A stretch of 64,000 bases of DNA from Athripsodes cinereus (taxonomy: Eukaryota > Arthropoda > Insecta > Trichoptera > Leptoceridae), in NCBI GenBank assembly GCA_947579605.1, contig OX388314.1, positions 29,294,948-29,358,947 of the forward strand, read 5' to 3'. The notes below the pieces were generated by a model. The model was not told the DNA's origin, ran no database searches, and saw nothing but the letters and a program-made list of their open reading frames with translations. The number at the start of each line of letters is the position of its first letter. Positions within the stretch are counted from its first letter, which is position 1. A program made the position numbers and the translations under genes. This document shows positions 48,051 through 59,934 of this stretch, one piece after another.

Positions 48051-48232
48051 AATCTCAACTAGATAATTGGATAAATTGAACCAATCTTTGTTTCCTAATT
48101 GTACTATAGATTCATAAATACGTTTGACAATGACCTAAGATGTGGAAAGACTTCTTTTTCGTATTATTTAATCTATAATAGAATGAAGCGCTTGTTTCAA
48201 TTGATCCAATTATAGAAGTTTTACTAGTTGGG
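48051..48232. mobile_element. MITE-C copy with inverted ends
   Basis: The left end AATTGGATAAATTGAACCAA and the right end, reversed, AATTGGATCAATTGAAACAA form inverted repeats. The core carries AATGACCTAAGATGTGGAAA and GACTTCTTTTTCGT. CTAG is present just outside both ends. Confidence 0.7.
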
Positions 48233-48284
48233 TACCAATACTATAATTTAAACTTAACTGGAAAACCTATCTGTGTTTTTATAA

Positions 48285-48612
48285 TTATGTTATTTGAAAC
48301 AAGTGTTTCTTTCTACTATTGATTATTATTATTATTATTTATCGTGTCGAAACCCAGAGAAAAAACCCATCAAACTGATTTCCAGTACTGCGCAAAACGC
48401 ACAGCAGGTGGAGATGCGTCAAAAATATCCTCCATAGTGCAAGTGACAGGGCACAATGGACACTCCAACAAGTGTGGCATAGTCAGGTAACATTATCAAT
48501 CTCGATTGATCTTATAATTGACCTTATAAGTGGAAAGACGTCTCTCTGCGAATTAATAATCAATAGTAGAAAGAAACACTTGTTTCAAATTACATAATTA
48601 TGGAATTCAACT
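48285..48612. mobile_element. MITE-C copy with ~48 bp inverted ends and a nested insert
   Basis: The ends TTTGAAACAAGTGTTTCTTT / CTACTATTGATTATT on the left and their complement on the right (AATAATCAATAGTAG ... CATAATTATG) match almost perfectly over about 48 bases. The core motif AGTGGAAAGACGTCTCTC is near 48528. The middle is enlarged by foreign sequence at 48345-48490. Confidence 0.75.
48345..48490 (-). mobile_element. Non-LTR reverse transcriptase C-terminal remnant
   Basis: The minus strand reads MPHLLECPLCPVTCTMED and DASPPAVRFAQYW before a stop. A HLL.CP.CP..CT..D arrangement is typical of the Cys/His-containing end of non-LTR polyproteins. The fragment lies inside a MITE-C copy. It is a short relic. 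Confidence 0.6.
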
Positions 48613-48784
48613 ACGTGTGCACCGACACAATTAATATGTTTTTATCATCATAGCTCTTTTCACTTTTTAATTTAATAGCGGTGAATGTAATCAAACTACG
48701 ATTATTATTGATTGAGTTGAAGTTCATTTTCTAAAACTTCGATTAGAAAATAGTATAACTAAAACCATTTATGTTCATACACAT

Positions 48785-48998
48785 AAAAAAAGCTTAAGTG
48801 GTTTGGACATCATATAATCCAAATCCTAAAAGAGAGACACGTGTTAAATACAATGAAAAGGAGAGCATGTATGAGTAACTGCATGTATTTTATAAAAGCA
48901 AAAAACCTTTGCAAAGATAGGGATAATTGATGCTCGTTTTTTTCTGTATTCCCTGAAAGGAAGGGGTGCGGCGTATTGGGATGATGATGATCAAGTTA
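48785..48998 (+). mobile_element. RTE-like 3' fragment with (GAT)n tail
   Basis: The frame reads KLKWFGHHIIQILKERHVLN, TMKRRACMS and later KDRDN before a stop. The 3' end GGGTGCGGCGTATTGGGATG runs into (GAT)n. It is a decayed 3' end. Confidence 0.7.
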
Positions 48999-48999
48999 A

Positions 49000-50460
49000 C
49001 AGCAGTTATCATTAATTTGGGAAGCCAGAACAGAATTTTTAAAATTATATTCACTTCCCATTCAGAATACTGCCAACTGCTATCCGACAGATGTCAATTT
49101 CGACACTAATATTATTTAATTCCATAGGTTCAAAGGAAAACCTATTATTTAATATGAAAGCCTTTAATATTTGTGGTTATATGATGGTGTATGCTCTATA
49201 TTTAAAAGTTTTAATTATAAATTGCGTCATTAATTTGTATTGATCCATTTGCCAGTTTAAATGTGTATTTTTATAAATTAATAAGCATTTGTGGAAACAA
49301 TCGAATAATCTTAACATCGAATGAATCCAATATATTATTATTTAAATAAAAGAGTTAACACATTTCCGAACAACAATGCAGTCATCAGCAGTAACATGAA
49401 ATGCTGAAATCATAAAATACAAAATAAAACTTAATAATCGGCCAAAGAGACATCGAAGGGGTATAGTCGAAAGAATCCACAAGTGACGGTTTTTTCCGGT
49501 TAGCCCATAAAGCTGCAAACTATAGTAGGTACCTACATTCCGTGTAGACAGATCTGCTGGCTTTTCCATTTGGGGATAGCTCCATGTAATAAAAATACAA
49601 ATTTTTCACTACATGCACGATAAAATTGAGACATTCGAAATGGGTGATATATGCTTCATTGTAGGGAGAAATATTACATTCTGAAACGGTTCATTTTTTT
49701 CAATAGTCATTCTAAATACAGGTATGGCCATAAATCATTCGGTAATATTAATGATAAATGTTTATCGATATTTTTAATTATACATTACACACCGTTTTTA
49801 TTATAAGGCTACAAATTACTTATTCAAAACATAATATTTCATTCGTTTATATTTTCAGTCCATTTCTTTGAAACTTAATCATTAGTCTAAATAGATAAAA
49901 TCATTAACTACTATTATTATTATGTTCTATTTAATGATTTTAAATTATTATCGGATTTCATAGAAAGTTGATACACATCTGTTCTGTAATGTAAACTAAC
50001 CTAATTCTTATTCTTGATAATCAGTCAGTCATAATTTTGTACTTTGTAGCAAATGCGATGACCGTGATTACATTTTATGAAGTTAATGGCGAAAAAATCA
50101 TGTAATAAATAAATCATTCCATGATGAATACTCATAAAAAATATTATTATTAGATCGCGTCAGATTTTTATTAGTTCAGAGAAAATGTTTAAATTCTGTT
50201 ACAAGAAAAAAAGTTTTCGTTTTGAATTTTGTGAGTCATTGCCGGGAAAACCCTACGAGACCATGTCGTTACTGAAATCATAATATGTGAGGCTTTCAGT
50301 GCAAAAGTAGTGTAACCCCAGACTACTTCTCTAAGAGATTATGCGGGATTAAAATTTGGCTAAACTTTTATGATTTTTTTTGTGAACATTATTTCAATTG
50401 ATCTATTTATTATCTAAAGGTGGCTTGCTCCACTACTGCATTGATAGTTCATAATGTAAG
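49000..50460. other. AT-rich DNA with a SINE-A trace
   Basis: A very decayed SINE-A-like stretch on the minus strand may lie at 49560-49735 (CCATTTGGGGATAGCTCCAT, ATTGAGACATTCGAAATGGG). No gene was recognised. Confidence 0.35.
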
Positions 50461-50748
50461 GAATGTATTTTAAATTTCACTTATTTTAGACGCATTAACT
50501 ATATTACAATTTCTAGAAAATTATAAAAAAAAAATTATACTTGAATTACATAAAATAACATAACATATGTTTATGTTTATTTGTTACATGAATTCAAAAG
50601 ACGCTATCGCGATTTCAGTGCACTTGCACCATTGTCTTGAAAAGCTCGTCAATGGTGCAAGTGCACTAAAATCGCGATAGCGTATTTTAAATTCATGTAA
50701 CAAATAAACATAGAAATTCAAGTTTAATTTTTTTAAGAATGTATTTTA
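50461..50748 (+). mobile_element. Leader-plus-hairpin mobile element, copy 2
   Basis: Its own 12 bp duplication, GAATGTATTTTA, is at 50461-50472 and 50737-50748. The leader (TTCACTTATTTTAGACGC, ATTAACTATATTACAATT) matches that of the copy at 33671. The hairpin is the same (GACGCTATCGCGATTTCAG, TGCACTTGCACCATTG), but the left arm has lost about 45 bases next to the loop, so TCTTGAAAAGCTCG is present only in the right arm. Confidence 0.8.
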
Positions 50749-51534
50749 CACCAGAACCGTAATCAACAAAAATTGTGGGTTACACTTCTTTTGCGCTAAT
50801 AGACTAATTAATGAAATCATAAAGTTTTTTAAATGAATTAGTTTATGGAATGAATTATTCTATAATTTTTGTGTTTATAATATATGTTGAATAAATACTT
50901 TTTGAATTTCAATTTGTATATTTGACAAAAATCTTTTTTCATTTCAGTTGAAAGTTTTATCGTCTCGTGAGTGTAATCGTATAAACAATAAAAATAATTA
51001 TTGTTGTTTTACAAATTTAAAAATAATTACATTGTCAGGAAATAATATGAATTGGGTCAAAGTTATGATGGGTTCAATATTTTATATCAATATCACGTAC
51101 ATATTATAATATGAAATTATTGTTCTAGGAATAGATATTTTCATGGAACCAAAATATATATGAAAGTTTATGGATTATTATTTAAATCATGATAATAATA
51201 TTTATTTTTGTAAGGTTATATAAACATGAAGATGATCTCACATACATGTACGCAAACATATTATTTACATTATTTTTTGTTAGTAGGTTAAGATCAACAA
51301 TTTATGATGAATATAATGACCTTTCGCCTTCGAAATAATTCATTTATTTTCGTATTATTGATTTATCTTGAAAATGGTATTTTAATAAGGAAGATGATAT
51401 ATGGACAGAATTATGATGGAAGGTCAAGGGGAGGGCCTTTGTCACAAAAAAGAAGGCCAAAAATAATTTTTATTTAGTATTTATTATTTTATTACAAAAA
51501 TAATGTAGTGTTTCTTAATATTTTATTAACCATT

Positions 51535-51592
51535 ACTACTACTATATACCATCACAGCATATCTCACAAGTGGGGTAGTCAGCAGACCAGTA
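51535..51592 (-). mobile_element. SINE-A 3' tail fragment
   Basis: Only the last ~50 bases remain (ACTACTACTAT, ACCATCACAGCATATCTCAC, AAGTGGGGTAGTCAGCAGAC). Confidence 0.7.
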
Positions 51593-51699
51593 TTTAGTAA
51601 AAGTTTATATAAATTTGGACCTTAGCTATAGACTTTCCTGAATCAGATACACATTCTTGAATATTGTATGGTTTTATTTGTAACAAAATGTAACGGTAG

Positions 51700-52115
51700 A
51701 AATGAGATCGTTGAGAAGGATATGTGGTAAAAGTTTAAGAGATTGGGTGCATAACAGTGCTATACAAGAGGAATGTGGAATGGAGGTTAATGTAATAAAC
51801 AAGCTGATTTTTTCATGAGCTACGATGGTTTGGACATATGGAAAGAACGAATGAGAACAGATTCACTGAGAAAATATATCTGGCTGATAGGAATGGTGCT
51901 CGAAGACGTAGCTTCCTAGGATCAAATGACAAGATCATATAAACCAGATCCTTCACGTCACGTGCTGAGCGTATTGAATAGGAGATCATGCATGAAGAAT
52001 TAAATATATGGCAGTGACAGAAGCGAAAAGTGTATGCAACGATAGGAGGGAGTGAGGTTCGAGCTTTTCTGCCTACCCCATGAGAAAAACGGTGTGATTG
52101 TATGTATGTATACAA
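51700..52115 (+). mobile_element. 3' fragment of non-LTR family L, longest copy
   Basis: One frame gives MRSLRRICGKSLRDWVHNS, AIQEECGMEVNVINK and, after a frameshift, LRWFGHMERTNENRFTEKI and YLADRNGARRRSFLG. The 3' end is CTGCCTACCCCATGAG, CGGTGTGATTG and a GTATGTATGTATA tail. This is the C-terminal end of a non-LTR polyprotein, inactivated by frameshifts. Confidence 0.8.
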
Positions 52116-52599
52116 AATAAAGCCCCTGTCGGCAAATATCACGTTTGAAGAATAAATAAATAAATAAATCTACGATCGTTCCTTTAACCTATGTAAATAA
52201 ATTATACTACCTACATAAAGATGTAATATATCATTACTACGTGATTCGCTGCTAACAAAACATTGAGCAATTAAATTTGTAACATTTTCCCTGAACCACT
52301 TATTATATATAAATGCGACAAAGTCAACATTTACCACACGACACAATACTAAATTATAGTGTATTTTAAATTATATATATCTGTGTTTTCCTGTAATAGC
52401 TTTTCCAGCAAATAGTTTTATTGAGACATAAATAATTTAATTACATTGCTTTATGATGTGTTGAATGTAAATAGTTTACTTTATAATTGATACGAGAAAT
52501 TGTATTCTACTAAGTCAGATCCATTATTAAATGTAATTACACGAAATTTGTTTCTCTAAAATCTCCCAGCTTTCTTAAGTCACGTTTCAGTTAGAATTA

Positions 52600-52827
52600 A
52601 TTTATATACAGGTTATTGTATGTAACACAGTCTGTTGTGTTGAAAACTGGATTTTCACTTACTCAGAAGTGTGGATGTCAATCAAATTAAGTTTTGAACT
52701 ACTATCCTTTTGATTCGGGTTCGATCCTCAGTCTGGGCAAAAATATTAATGTCCATTTTTCTGAGCAATTCAATGTGTGCGAGTCATCTATAGTAGTTCA
52801 AAACTTAATTTGATTTATATACAGGTT
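52600..52827 (+). mobile_element. tRNA-like SINE with a 3' inverted segment
   Basis: A 15 bp exact duplication, ATTTATATACAGGTT, is at 52600-52614 and 52813-52827. The 198-base insert has a tRNA-like part (TTACTCAGAAGTGTGG and the box B GGGTTCGATCCTCAG at about 52721). Its segment ATCAAATTAAGTTTTGAACT plus ACTA at 52679-52702 reappears as the exact inverted complement at 52792-52815, up to the right duplication. The sequence thus ends in a hairpin with a loop of about 89 bases. Confidence 0.7.
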
Positions 52828-52829
52828 TC

Positions 52830-53690
52830 TAATGAACGATAAAACTGGTGATAATTTGTATATATTTAAATGAATAATTATCTTATTTATGAGGTTATAT
52901 TATTTTAAAACAAATGATATGTTAAAACTTACAAATCAATGTTTCCGTCATGGGTGATAACTTCTTATTTTTAACCATTATCATAATTTTGGCATATACC
53001 TACATTGACATATACCTACAATGTTCCACTTAGGGCTAAGAATATAATTATACATACATTACATAGATACATCTTCTTCTCTTTGTCCTAGTTGGGTAGG
53101 GGGCCCATCGCGCCTAGGTACCTCCTCGAGAGATCCCTGTCCACCGCTGCTTCCAGGACCTCTGGCCACTCCAATACAAGTCTTTCAACACACAAGTTTG
53201 ACACCTGCCCTTGCCAGCTTCTTCTAGGGCGGCCCACCGGTCTTCTGCCCTCTCCCACAATATAATTGTAATTAAGTTTAATTTTAATTATTCATAATCA
53301 GTATTAATTACGCACATTGTCAACATAATATCACACATTACTTTGGTTAGCTGGAAAATATTTCCTCCAGGCAATAATAAGTTCGCCATTTGCTCTTAAT
53401 TTGTGAAATTTTTTATTATTATTCTTACATTGAGAGATGGGTAGGAAAAGGAGACAATTCTGGGAGAAGAGAAAGAGAGGCCATATCACTGCAAAGAAGA
53501 CACCACAAACTGATTTTCGTTTAAAAGGAAGGCTAACAATAAGATGGAAGGATAGCTAATCCTCAACATCACTATTGGGGACAACTTCCGAATCAACATA
53601 TAAGTGATTTTCAATAATAAAAAAAGGAGCAGAAATTTAACCCAAATTGTTAAAAAAATAACGTCTTCGTCTATTTCAAATGGCAATTTT
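52830..53690. other. AT-rich DNA with one GC-rich patch
   Basis: Positions 53085-53262 are much richer in G+C. On the minus strand an open stretch includes KDLYWSGQRSWKQRWTG. This may be a retroposon fragment, but I do not recognise the family. The rest is featureless. Confidence 0.35.
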
Positions 53691-53694
53691 TCAG

Positions 53695-53925
53695 TAGAAT
53701 TGGTCTCCCACTCTTCTTAAGTTTTCGAGTGTCCTGTAAAAGGCAGGTGTTCGAAAAAATTAAGACATTTTACATCTTAAATTCAGTGATGAGGTTTGCC
53801 ACCCATCCTGAATGTCTTGATTTTATATTGGCACGAAGAGGACAGCTTGCATGTTTCTTACATGCAGCTGGTCTGCTGGTTACCCCACTTGTGGGATATG
53901 CCGTGATGGTATAGTAGTAGTAATT
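53695..53925 (+). mobile_element. SINE-A copy, 5' truncated
   Basis: It lacks the first ~25 bases of the head and begins at AGAATTGGTCTCCCACTCTT. Body and tail are well preserved and end in GATGGTATAGTAGTAGTAA. The 61-codon frame through it recurs in other copies in either sense and is not a gene. Confidence 0.88.
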
Positions 53926-53929
53926 TTTC

Positions 53930-55585
53930 AGTAATGGAATAACCAATGAACACTTAAATATGAAATGCGATCTAAAATATTATATTCTAGGAATCTGAAA
54001 ATTCATATAAAATAAATTGAACTGCGGACTTACATAACTTTGTGAATTTGTAAATTTTATTTTTTAAGGCACTCTGTTTCAAATATTAAATTAAAGCACT
54101 TTCTTTAGTTTTTCGTTTCACAGAATCTCTATCCTTGGCACCCTACATCATCTACTACTTACATCAGGTACTACTTCTCATTATTTGGTTCAATATTTCC
54201 GATCATTTTATTTATTCAATTTACGGCTCATATAGCCATTTACAATATATATACATATATAAACATACAAATTCACAAATTGGTGTTAAGTAATTCAAAT
54301 ATATATATAACTAAAATAATAACAACAACTAAAATGCAACCAAATATCATCAATAAAAACAACCATGTATAAATAAATGGATGGGCACTATTTATAGACA
54401 ATTCAAGTTAGTAGGCATCCATACGAACAATCACACAATACAGCAATTATTAATTTACTTGTCACAAATTACAAAGCAAACATATAAACTTTGTTATTAT
54501 TCTAATATTCATTTTAAAAAATCATATTATAATTTCAAGACGACTTATGTATATTCATTATTCAGGTGCACAATAATTTGTTAACTAGAAAGTACCTACA
54601 TATTATATACTTTACCCAGATATAACAATAGCTGTTTGCATTCGTATTTATAATGAACTTACATGGGTCACATTTGTATCTAGTATTTTCTATTGATGTT
54701 GTGTCATCAGCTTTTTTTATCTATGCAATATGATAGTAGGTATTTAATAGTAGAATGATATGAAAGCTTATGGTTAGATAACTAGCACAATTCCACGGCA
54801 CGTGAAAAAGCTCACGTACATCGATACAATATTGTTTAAATAAGTTTCTATAAACATGATGATTTAGTTAGTATACAATACGAAAATATTCAATAAAGAG
54901 TTATAAACCATCTGTTATAAAACTAAAACATAATACATGCTGACAGATATATTAGTTAGTTATTTATATTATTATTATTATAATTTATGTAAGTTATTTA
55001 GTATTCTTCTCCTCATTAAACATGAATAAGTATCTGCTTATAAGAGCAAATATATAAGTAGGAGTTCCACAACATCTGAGATATCCGAGTGTAGGAGAGT
55101 CTTCGATTTGGATAAAAACCTTTTCCATATTTTTCCACCTCGTCTCTTTCTAAGGCTTATTAGGCCACTCTTGCCTACTTTGATACCAGCAACAAGGATA
55201 ATATCACCAGTCCACCTTTATCAGTGTCGATCTATTTGTCTTTTTTCGTCTCAAAGTCTCTATTTTGAATTTTAGAGATTTATTTGCCGATACATTCATA
55301 CAGGACTGTTGATTACTTATCATTTTATAAATATCAATTTGGCAATCTTGAAAATAAATGTAATTGGCTCAAAAATACCAAATGTATCCAAAATAAGGTA
55401 GCATAAGGATTTTGGTATTCAGTTCATTTTCATCTATGTGAAAACCTAATCTGTTATGTTAGTTTGAGATTTTTAAGATATTTAAGAACCGCGTTTGCGG
55501 TATCTTCCTCTGTACACAATAACTTAATTACTTGTCACCATATTCCAGAAAAAATCTGAGTTGTCTCAAAGTTTATAATAATAGA
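53930..55585. other. AT-rich DNA without recognised genes
   Basis: At about 54205-54300 the minus strand ends in TATATGAGCCGTAAATTGAA and a (AATA)-like run, possibly the 3' end of a non-LTR element. No exon is supported. Confidence 0.35.
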
Positions 55586-55598
55586 GTTATAATATGTA

Positions 55599-56743
55599 TA
55601 ATAATAGTTTATAATAAATGTGGAGATGGGTGTTCTAAGATCATGGTTCGACCTAAATTTGTTAACGCTGAATGCTCGAAAGACTGCTGTGCTACCTTTC
55701 TCTATTAATGAAAAAAATATACCTAAAAATTTGGATGTTAGAATCCACCGCTATGATTGTGATACGAAATGTTATGGTGAAGAAACTGAATGTGTTAGAT
55801 TGAAAGTACATAGTTCGGTTAGGTATTTGGGTGTGCTGGTTGATTCGGAATTAAAATGGAGAGATCAATTGTTTATGACTGTAGAGAGATTGAGAAAAAT
55901 ATTTTATGTCTTTTATCGTCTCAGAAGTTTTCTATGTACGAATGTGCTAAAAATGGTTTACTATGCTCTTGCGCAGTCGGTTATGCAGTATGGAATAATA
56001 GGATGGGGAGGAATATATTCTACCAGCTTGAAGCCACTTTACATCATACAGCGAAAAAATATTAAGATTATATTGCATAAGCCGAGTGATTACCCATCTG
56101 ACCAACTGTTTTCTGACTTTGGAGTATTAAGATTGGACACAATATATAGGAGACAAGCTGTACTGCGTATTTGTAAGGAATATATAACTGATCCGATCCA
56201 CCCGGTGGAGTGCATTAGCACATTGCCTCGTCTAGGTGGTCTTATAAAAATACCAAAAAAAAACACAACGTTTGCGCAAAACCACTACTCCTACCTAGGA
56301 GTGAAGTGGTATAATACTCTGCCGGTGGATTACAAGGATCTAGCAAATATTGGTATAGCTAAGTTTAAGTTAGCTTTAAAAAAGTTAATGAAGTAGATTT
56401 TTCTTTTCTTTGGGTATAGATTATTGATTGAAAATATTGTACCTTATTGTTATTTAATTTGTACTAACATGTTTATTTTTGTATGATGTGTTTTTCTTTT
56501 TTTTTTTTTTCAAGTTTATGGAAAGTTTCAGGATTTATTTTGGTAATGTTTTTGATATTGTTTTCTTTTTATTTACTTTTGTATTGTTTTGTAATATTGT
56601 AACAATGTAGCTCACTTCAAAACACGAGATTTTCTCTTTTTGAAGTTGAGTCATTGAAAAATAATGTTTTATTTCTATGTATTTGTTAACTATGTAAATA
56701 TGTTATAAAAAAAATTATAAATAAATAAATAAATAAAAATAAA
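55599..56743 (+). mobile_element. 5'-truncated CR1/Jockey-like non-LTR retrotransposon
   Basis: The open frame 55620-56396 (258 residues) is the end of a reverse transcriptase. SWFDLNLLTLNARKTAVLPF is the region beyond the catalytic box, followed by VRYLGVLVDSELKWRDQL, then RKIFYVFYRLRSFL and YGIIGWGG, and near the end SYLGVKWYNTLPVDYKD. No stop interrupts it. A 3' UTR of about 300 bases ends in (AAAT)n at 56720-56743. ATAATATGTA flanks at 55589-55598 and 56744-56753, a possible but low-complexity duplication. The catalytic domain is absent. Confidence 0.88.
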
Positions 56744-57074
56744 ATAATATGTACCTAAGTAAGTAGGCGAAAGTATGTTAGAACAAAATGTAATAAATAT
56801 TGGGAGCTTTCAGTCTGGTAAGCTTGCATCTCATATTATTATCTACGTCACGAGATATCTGTTTCTGAGTGATAATACATAATTATTATGATATATCCCT
56901 CTCTCTCAGAACAATCCAAATGTTTCTCCAATACGTGACGTCATAATCCAGTTTCTCTACTGTCTTATTATTAGACAACCTTAAGGCAACATTATGTATA
57001 CCTATAAGGGATATAAGGTTTTGCGTAGTAAGGAGCTGCACTGAGATTTATGTAACAATGTTTAATAACGACTT

Positions 57075-57357
57075 GATATGTATGTACTACTACTACTACT
57101 ACTACTATACCATCACGGCATATCCCACAAGTGGGGTAGCCAGCAGATCAGCTGCATGTAAGAAACATGCAAACTGTCCTCTTCGTGCCAATATAAAATC
57201 AAGACATTCAGGATGGGTGGCAAGCCTCATCGCTGAATTTAAGAAGTAAAATGTCTTAATTTTTTCGAACACCTGCCTTTTACAGGACACTCGAAAACTT
57301 ACGCAGAAGAGTGGGAGACCAATTCTTTACCGGGTACTCCACGGGATATGTATGTAC
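57075..57357 (-). mobile_element. SINE-A copy with target-site duplication
   Basis: The element spans 57088-57345. Duplication ATATGTATGTAC is at 57076-57087 and 57346-57357. The tail is (TAC)n with seven units, and the head ends CCACGGG. It is one of the best-preserved copies. Confidence 0.92.
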
Positions 57358-57359
57358 AC

Positions 57360-57509
57360 GACTAATATATTAATAAATCAAATGTTTTTGTGTTAACACT
57401 TTGGAAATTCATTGTAATTAAAATGAATTTAAAAGCACTGTATAATTTCCATAATTTAATTTGGAAATTATACAGTGTTTTTAAATTCATTTTAATGACT
57501 AATATATTA
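57360..57509 (+). mobile_element. Leader-plus-hairpin insertion of different sequence
   Basis: The 13-mer GACTAATATATTA is at 57360-57372 and 57497-57509. Between them are a 44-base leader and an inverted repeat with arms at 57417-57450 and 57463-57496 (34 bases, two mismatches or fewer) around a 12-base loop, the right arm ending exactly at the duplication. The layout equals that of the elements at 33659 and 50461, but the sequence does not. The high AT content makes the duplication less certain. Confidence 0.55.
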
Positions 57510-57939
57510 TTTATTTATAGAAGATCTCCTCTCATTTCAATGCCAGTTACATCATTCTCTTCACCGCACGTGATTTACGTAAAATAAATTCTTGACACTA
57601 CAATATTAAAATATTACTTATAATGTGTTACCAATGAACAATATGAAAATAATTGTCTCGAGTAAAAACTTAAGTTTTTGTAAAAAGGAATTAGGTTTAC
57701 AACAAACTTTCTGATTTTATTTCTATTCTAGAATATAGCTTTGTTTTATTTGATTACTTCAACCTTTGAATTGGATCGAATATAATTTTATTTCTTAATT
57801 ACTTTTTAATGTAATATTTGTACTTTCAGTATTATACCGATAAAGTTATTTATTGTAATGAAATACTTATTTTACATAAAGCTGTTAAGTAAATTTATAA
57901 AAAAATAATAATTTTCGAACAATGATCTAATTTTTGTTT

Positions 57940-58800
57940 TTTTTTTATTTATTTTTTATTTATTTATTTAAAAAAAATGGGCAACATACAATAAAATTTT
58001 ACAAAATATAACATAATAACCATTAAACATATTTTTTGTACTTGACCAGCCCACCTTTGAGTTCATTATTATTATTGCCAGTACAGTACAAACACAGAAA
58101 GAAAAAAAGAATACAAAAACTGAACAAATATTTCATTCCTGTCTAATGTGGCTCCTAAAAAGGCTCCTGGACATACAGAATATGTCCACGGACCTCACCT
58201 TCTCCAAATTGTTTTATGTATGTGGTAACACTGGTAACGCATCGATGTAGTGGCGAGTTCTGAGCAGCATTAGTACTTTTTTTACTTAAAAAGAAAGTCG
58301 AGGTGTGTCTCGTTCGTCTATTTGGTATGTTAAAGGTAATTTTTACTAAAAGGTCTGTACAGTCAATATTTGAGTTTATTAAATCGTAAAGGTACAAAAG
58401 GTCTGAATTTCTACGTCTTGTACGTAATGTCTGTAATTCGTTTTTGTAGTTGTTGCCAAATTTGTAGTTCATATGTCTCAAAAATATACGTTAAATCCGT
58501 TCTAAACTGTCAATGTAAATGTTATATTGTGGATTCCAAATGACAGACGCATGTTCCAATTGACTTCTAACAATTATTGTGTTGTATAATACATTAAATG
58601 TTTTCACCTAAGTTTGCATACTCTCATTAGGAATCCCAACATTTTGTAAGCCTTTAAAGTAATCGTGTCAATGTGTTTGTCAATTAATAGCTTACTGTCC
58701 AGTTGCACACCCAAGTCTCTACAGTTTGATTTTTCAGCTATTGGCTCCCGATTGATTTTATATGTGAATGGTACTGTACTTTTTTTTCCTGGAAAATGTA
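57940..58800 (-). mobile_element. Decayed non-LTR retrotransposon, 5' truncated
   Basis: Read on the minus strand: TVPFTYKINREPIAEK, NCRDLGVQLDSKL, DKHIDTITLKAYKMLGFLMR, then frameshifts, then RHMNYKFGNNYKNELQTLR and DLLYLYDLINSNIDC. This is the region after the reverse transcriptase core in Jockey/CR1-like elements. The 3' end is an A-rich (AAAT)n tail at about 57945-57975. At least two frame breaks make it inactive. Confidence 0.8.
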
Positions 58801-58865
58801 GTCTGGTGACATTTTTTTTATCAATTCAAATTTTATCCTATTACTTTTTATTTCATTCATTCTTT

Positions 58866-59035
58866 CACATCATCACAGCATTTCCCACAAGTCAAGTTGC
58901 CAGCGGACCGACAGTAAGTATGTAAAAAAACATGCGATTTGACCTCTTCGTGCCAGTAAAAATTTTGACATTCAGGTTTGGTGGCATAACTCATCGCTGA
59001 ACTGAAGATGTTGAATGTCTCAAACATGATGTTAA
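58866..59035 (-). mobile_element. Diverged SINE-A copy, head missing
   Basis: It carries CATCATCACAGCATTTCCCA, CCAGCGGACC, TGACCTCTTCGTGCCAGTAA and TGACATTCAGG, then ends near the middle of the element. The tRNA-like head is absent. Confidence 0.75.
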
Positions 59036-59044
59036 ATTTAATTT

Positions 59045-59700
59045 CAATCAATAAATATTTTTAGAAAAAAAAACTTTATTTTTAAGATGATTTTTTTTTT
59101 TTGAAATTACCACACTTTTCAGGGAGTGAATAAATTGAACGGACATTTTTTTTACTCGTCAATAGATACAAGAGTATAAAAGGGAGTAACTTTTAGTATA
59201 TTGCCAATCTTCTAATTTATAAGAGACTTCGTAGCGTTTTAAAGGTCAATAAAAAGAGCTCATCCCTGTAAAATCAGCAAGATATTTCTAACATCTTATA
59301 AACAAAGATTGCGTAGTAACAATAACACAGGAGGGGTTAGTTTAAGATAGACTATAAAAAATTGAAGGTCAGGAAAGGAAAGGTTAATAGCTTTACATCT
59401 ACAGGTCAACTGTCAAAAGGACACATTCAGCCTCATATTCAATTCCTTTAAACTATCAACACATAGAAGTACTAAAAAATAATAGATTTTATCTTTGAGG
59501 TTTAAAACTTCTACAATCTGTCACTCCAGTTCAGTAATAATATTATGTGTAGAATATTTTTCAACATATTATTTTTTCGCAGCATGCAACGTTAGGACAC
59601 TTAGCCAAGCGTTATACATACATACATACAAACATACCGTGACCATAGATTTTTATATATAATACCTAGATGGAGTACTCGTATATATTTTCATTGTAAT
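59045..59700. other. AT-rich DNA without recognised genes
   Basis: No exon, repeat or regulatory cluster was recognised. Confidence 0.35.
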
Positions 59701-59931
59701 AAAGTGAGGCACCATTTTTCGGCACTTTTGACAGAACGGTTGGCGAAAAGAAGTGCGGTAAATCGCTAAAAACGTCGACAAGAACTTCAAAAAATATCCA
59801 ATTACGTTTATTTAAATGTATAATGATACATTTTTATAAAAATGCGAGAAATAGTCCATAAAATGTAGGAAACACCACACGCTTTCGCCAAACCGTTCTG
59901 TCAAAAAATCATAGATTTTTTGCCTCACTTT
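59701..59931. mobile_element. Short TIR element (MITE)
   Basis: The left end AAAGTGAGGCACCATTTTTC and the right end, reversed, AAAGTGAGGCAAAAAATC are inverted repeats. The inner blocks TTGACAGAACGGTTGGCGAA and TTGACAGAACGGTTTGGCGA match in inverted orientation. It is 231 bases and non-coding. TTGTAA occurs near both ends. Confidence 0.75.
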
Positions 59932-59934
59932 TGT

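Noticed and set aside
57060..57110. CRISPR-like or satellite array from the TAC repeats
   Set aside because: These are simple microsatellite tails of SINE copies, without spacers. The genome is eukaryotic.
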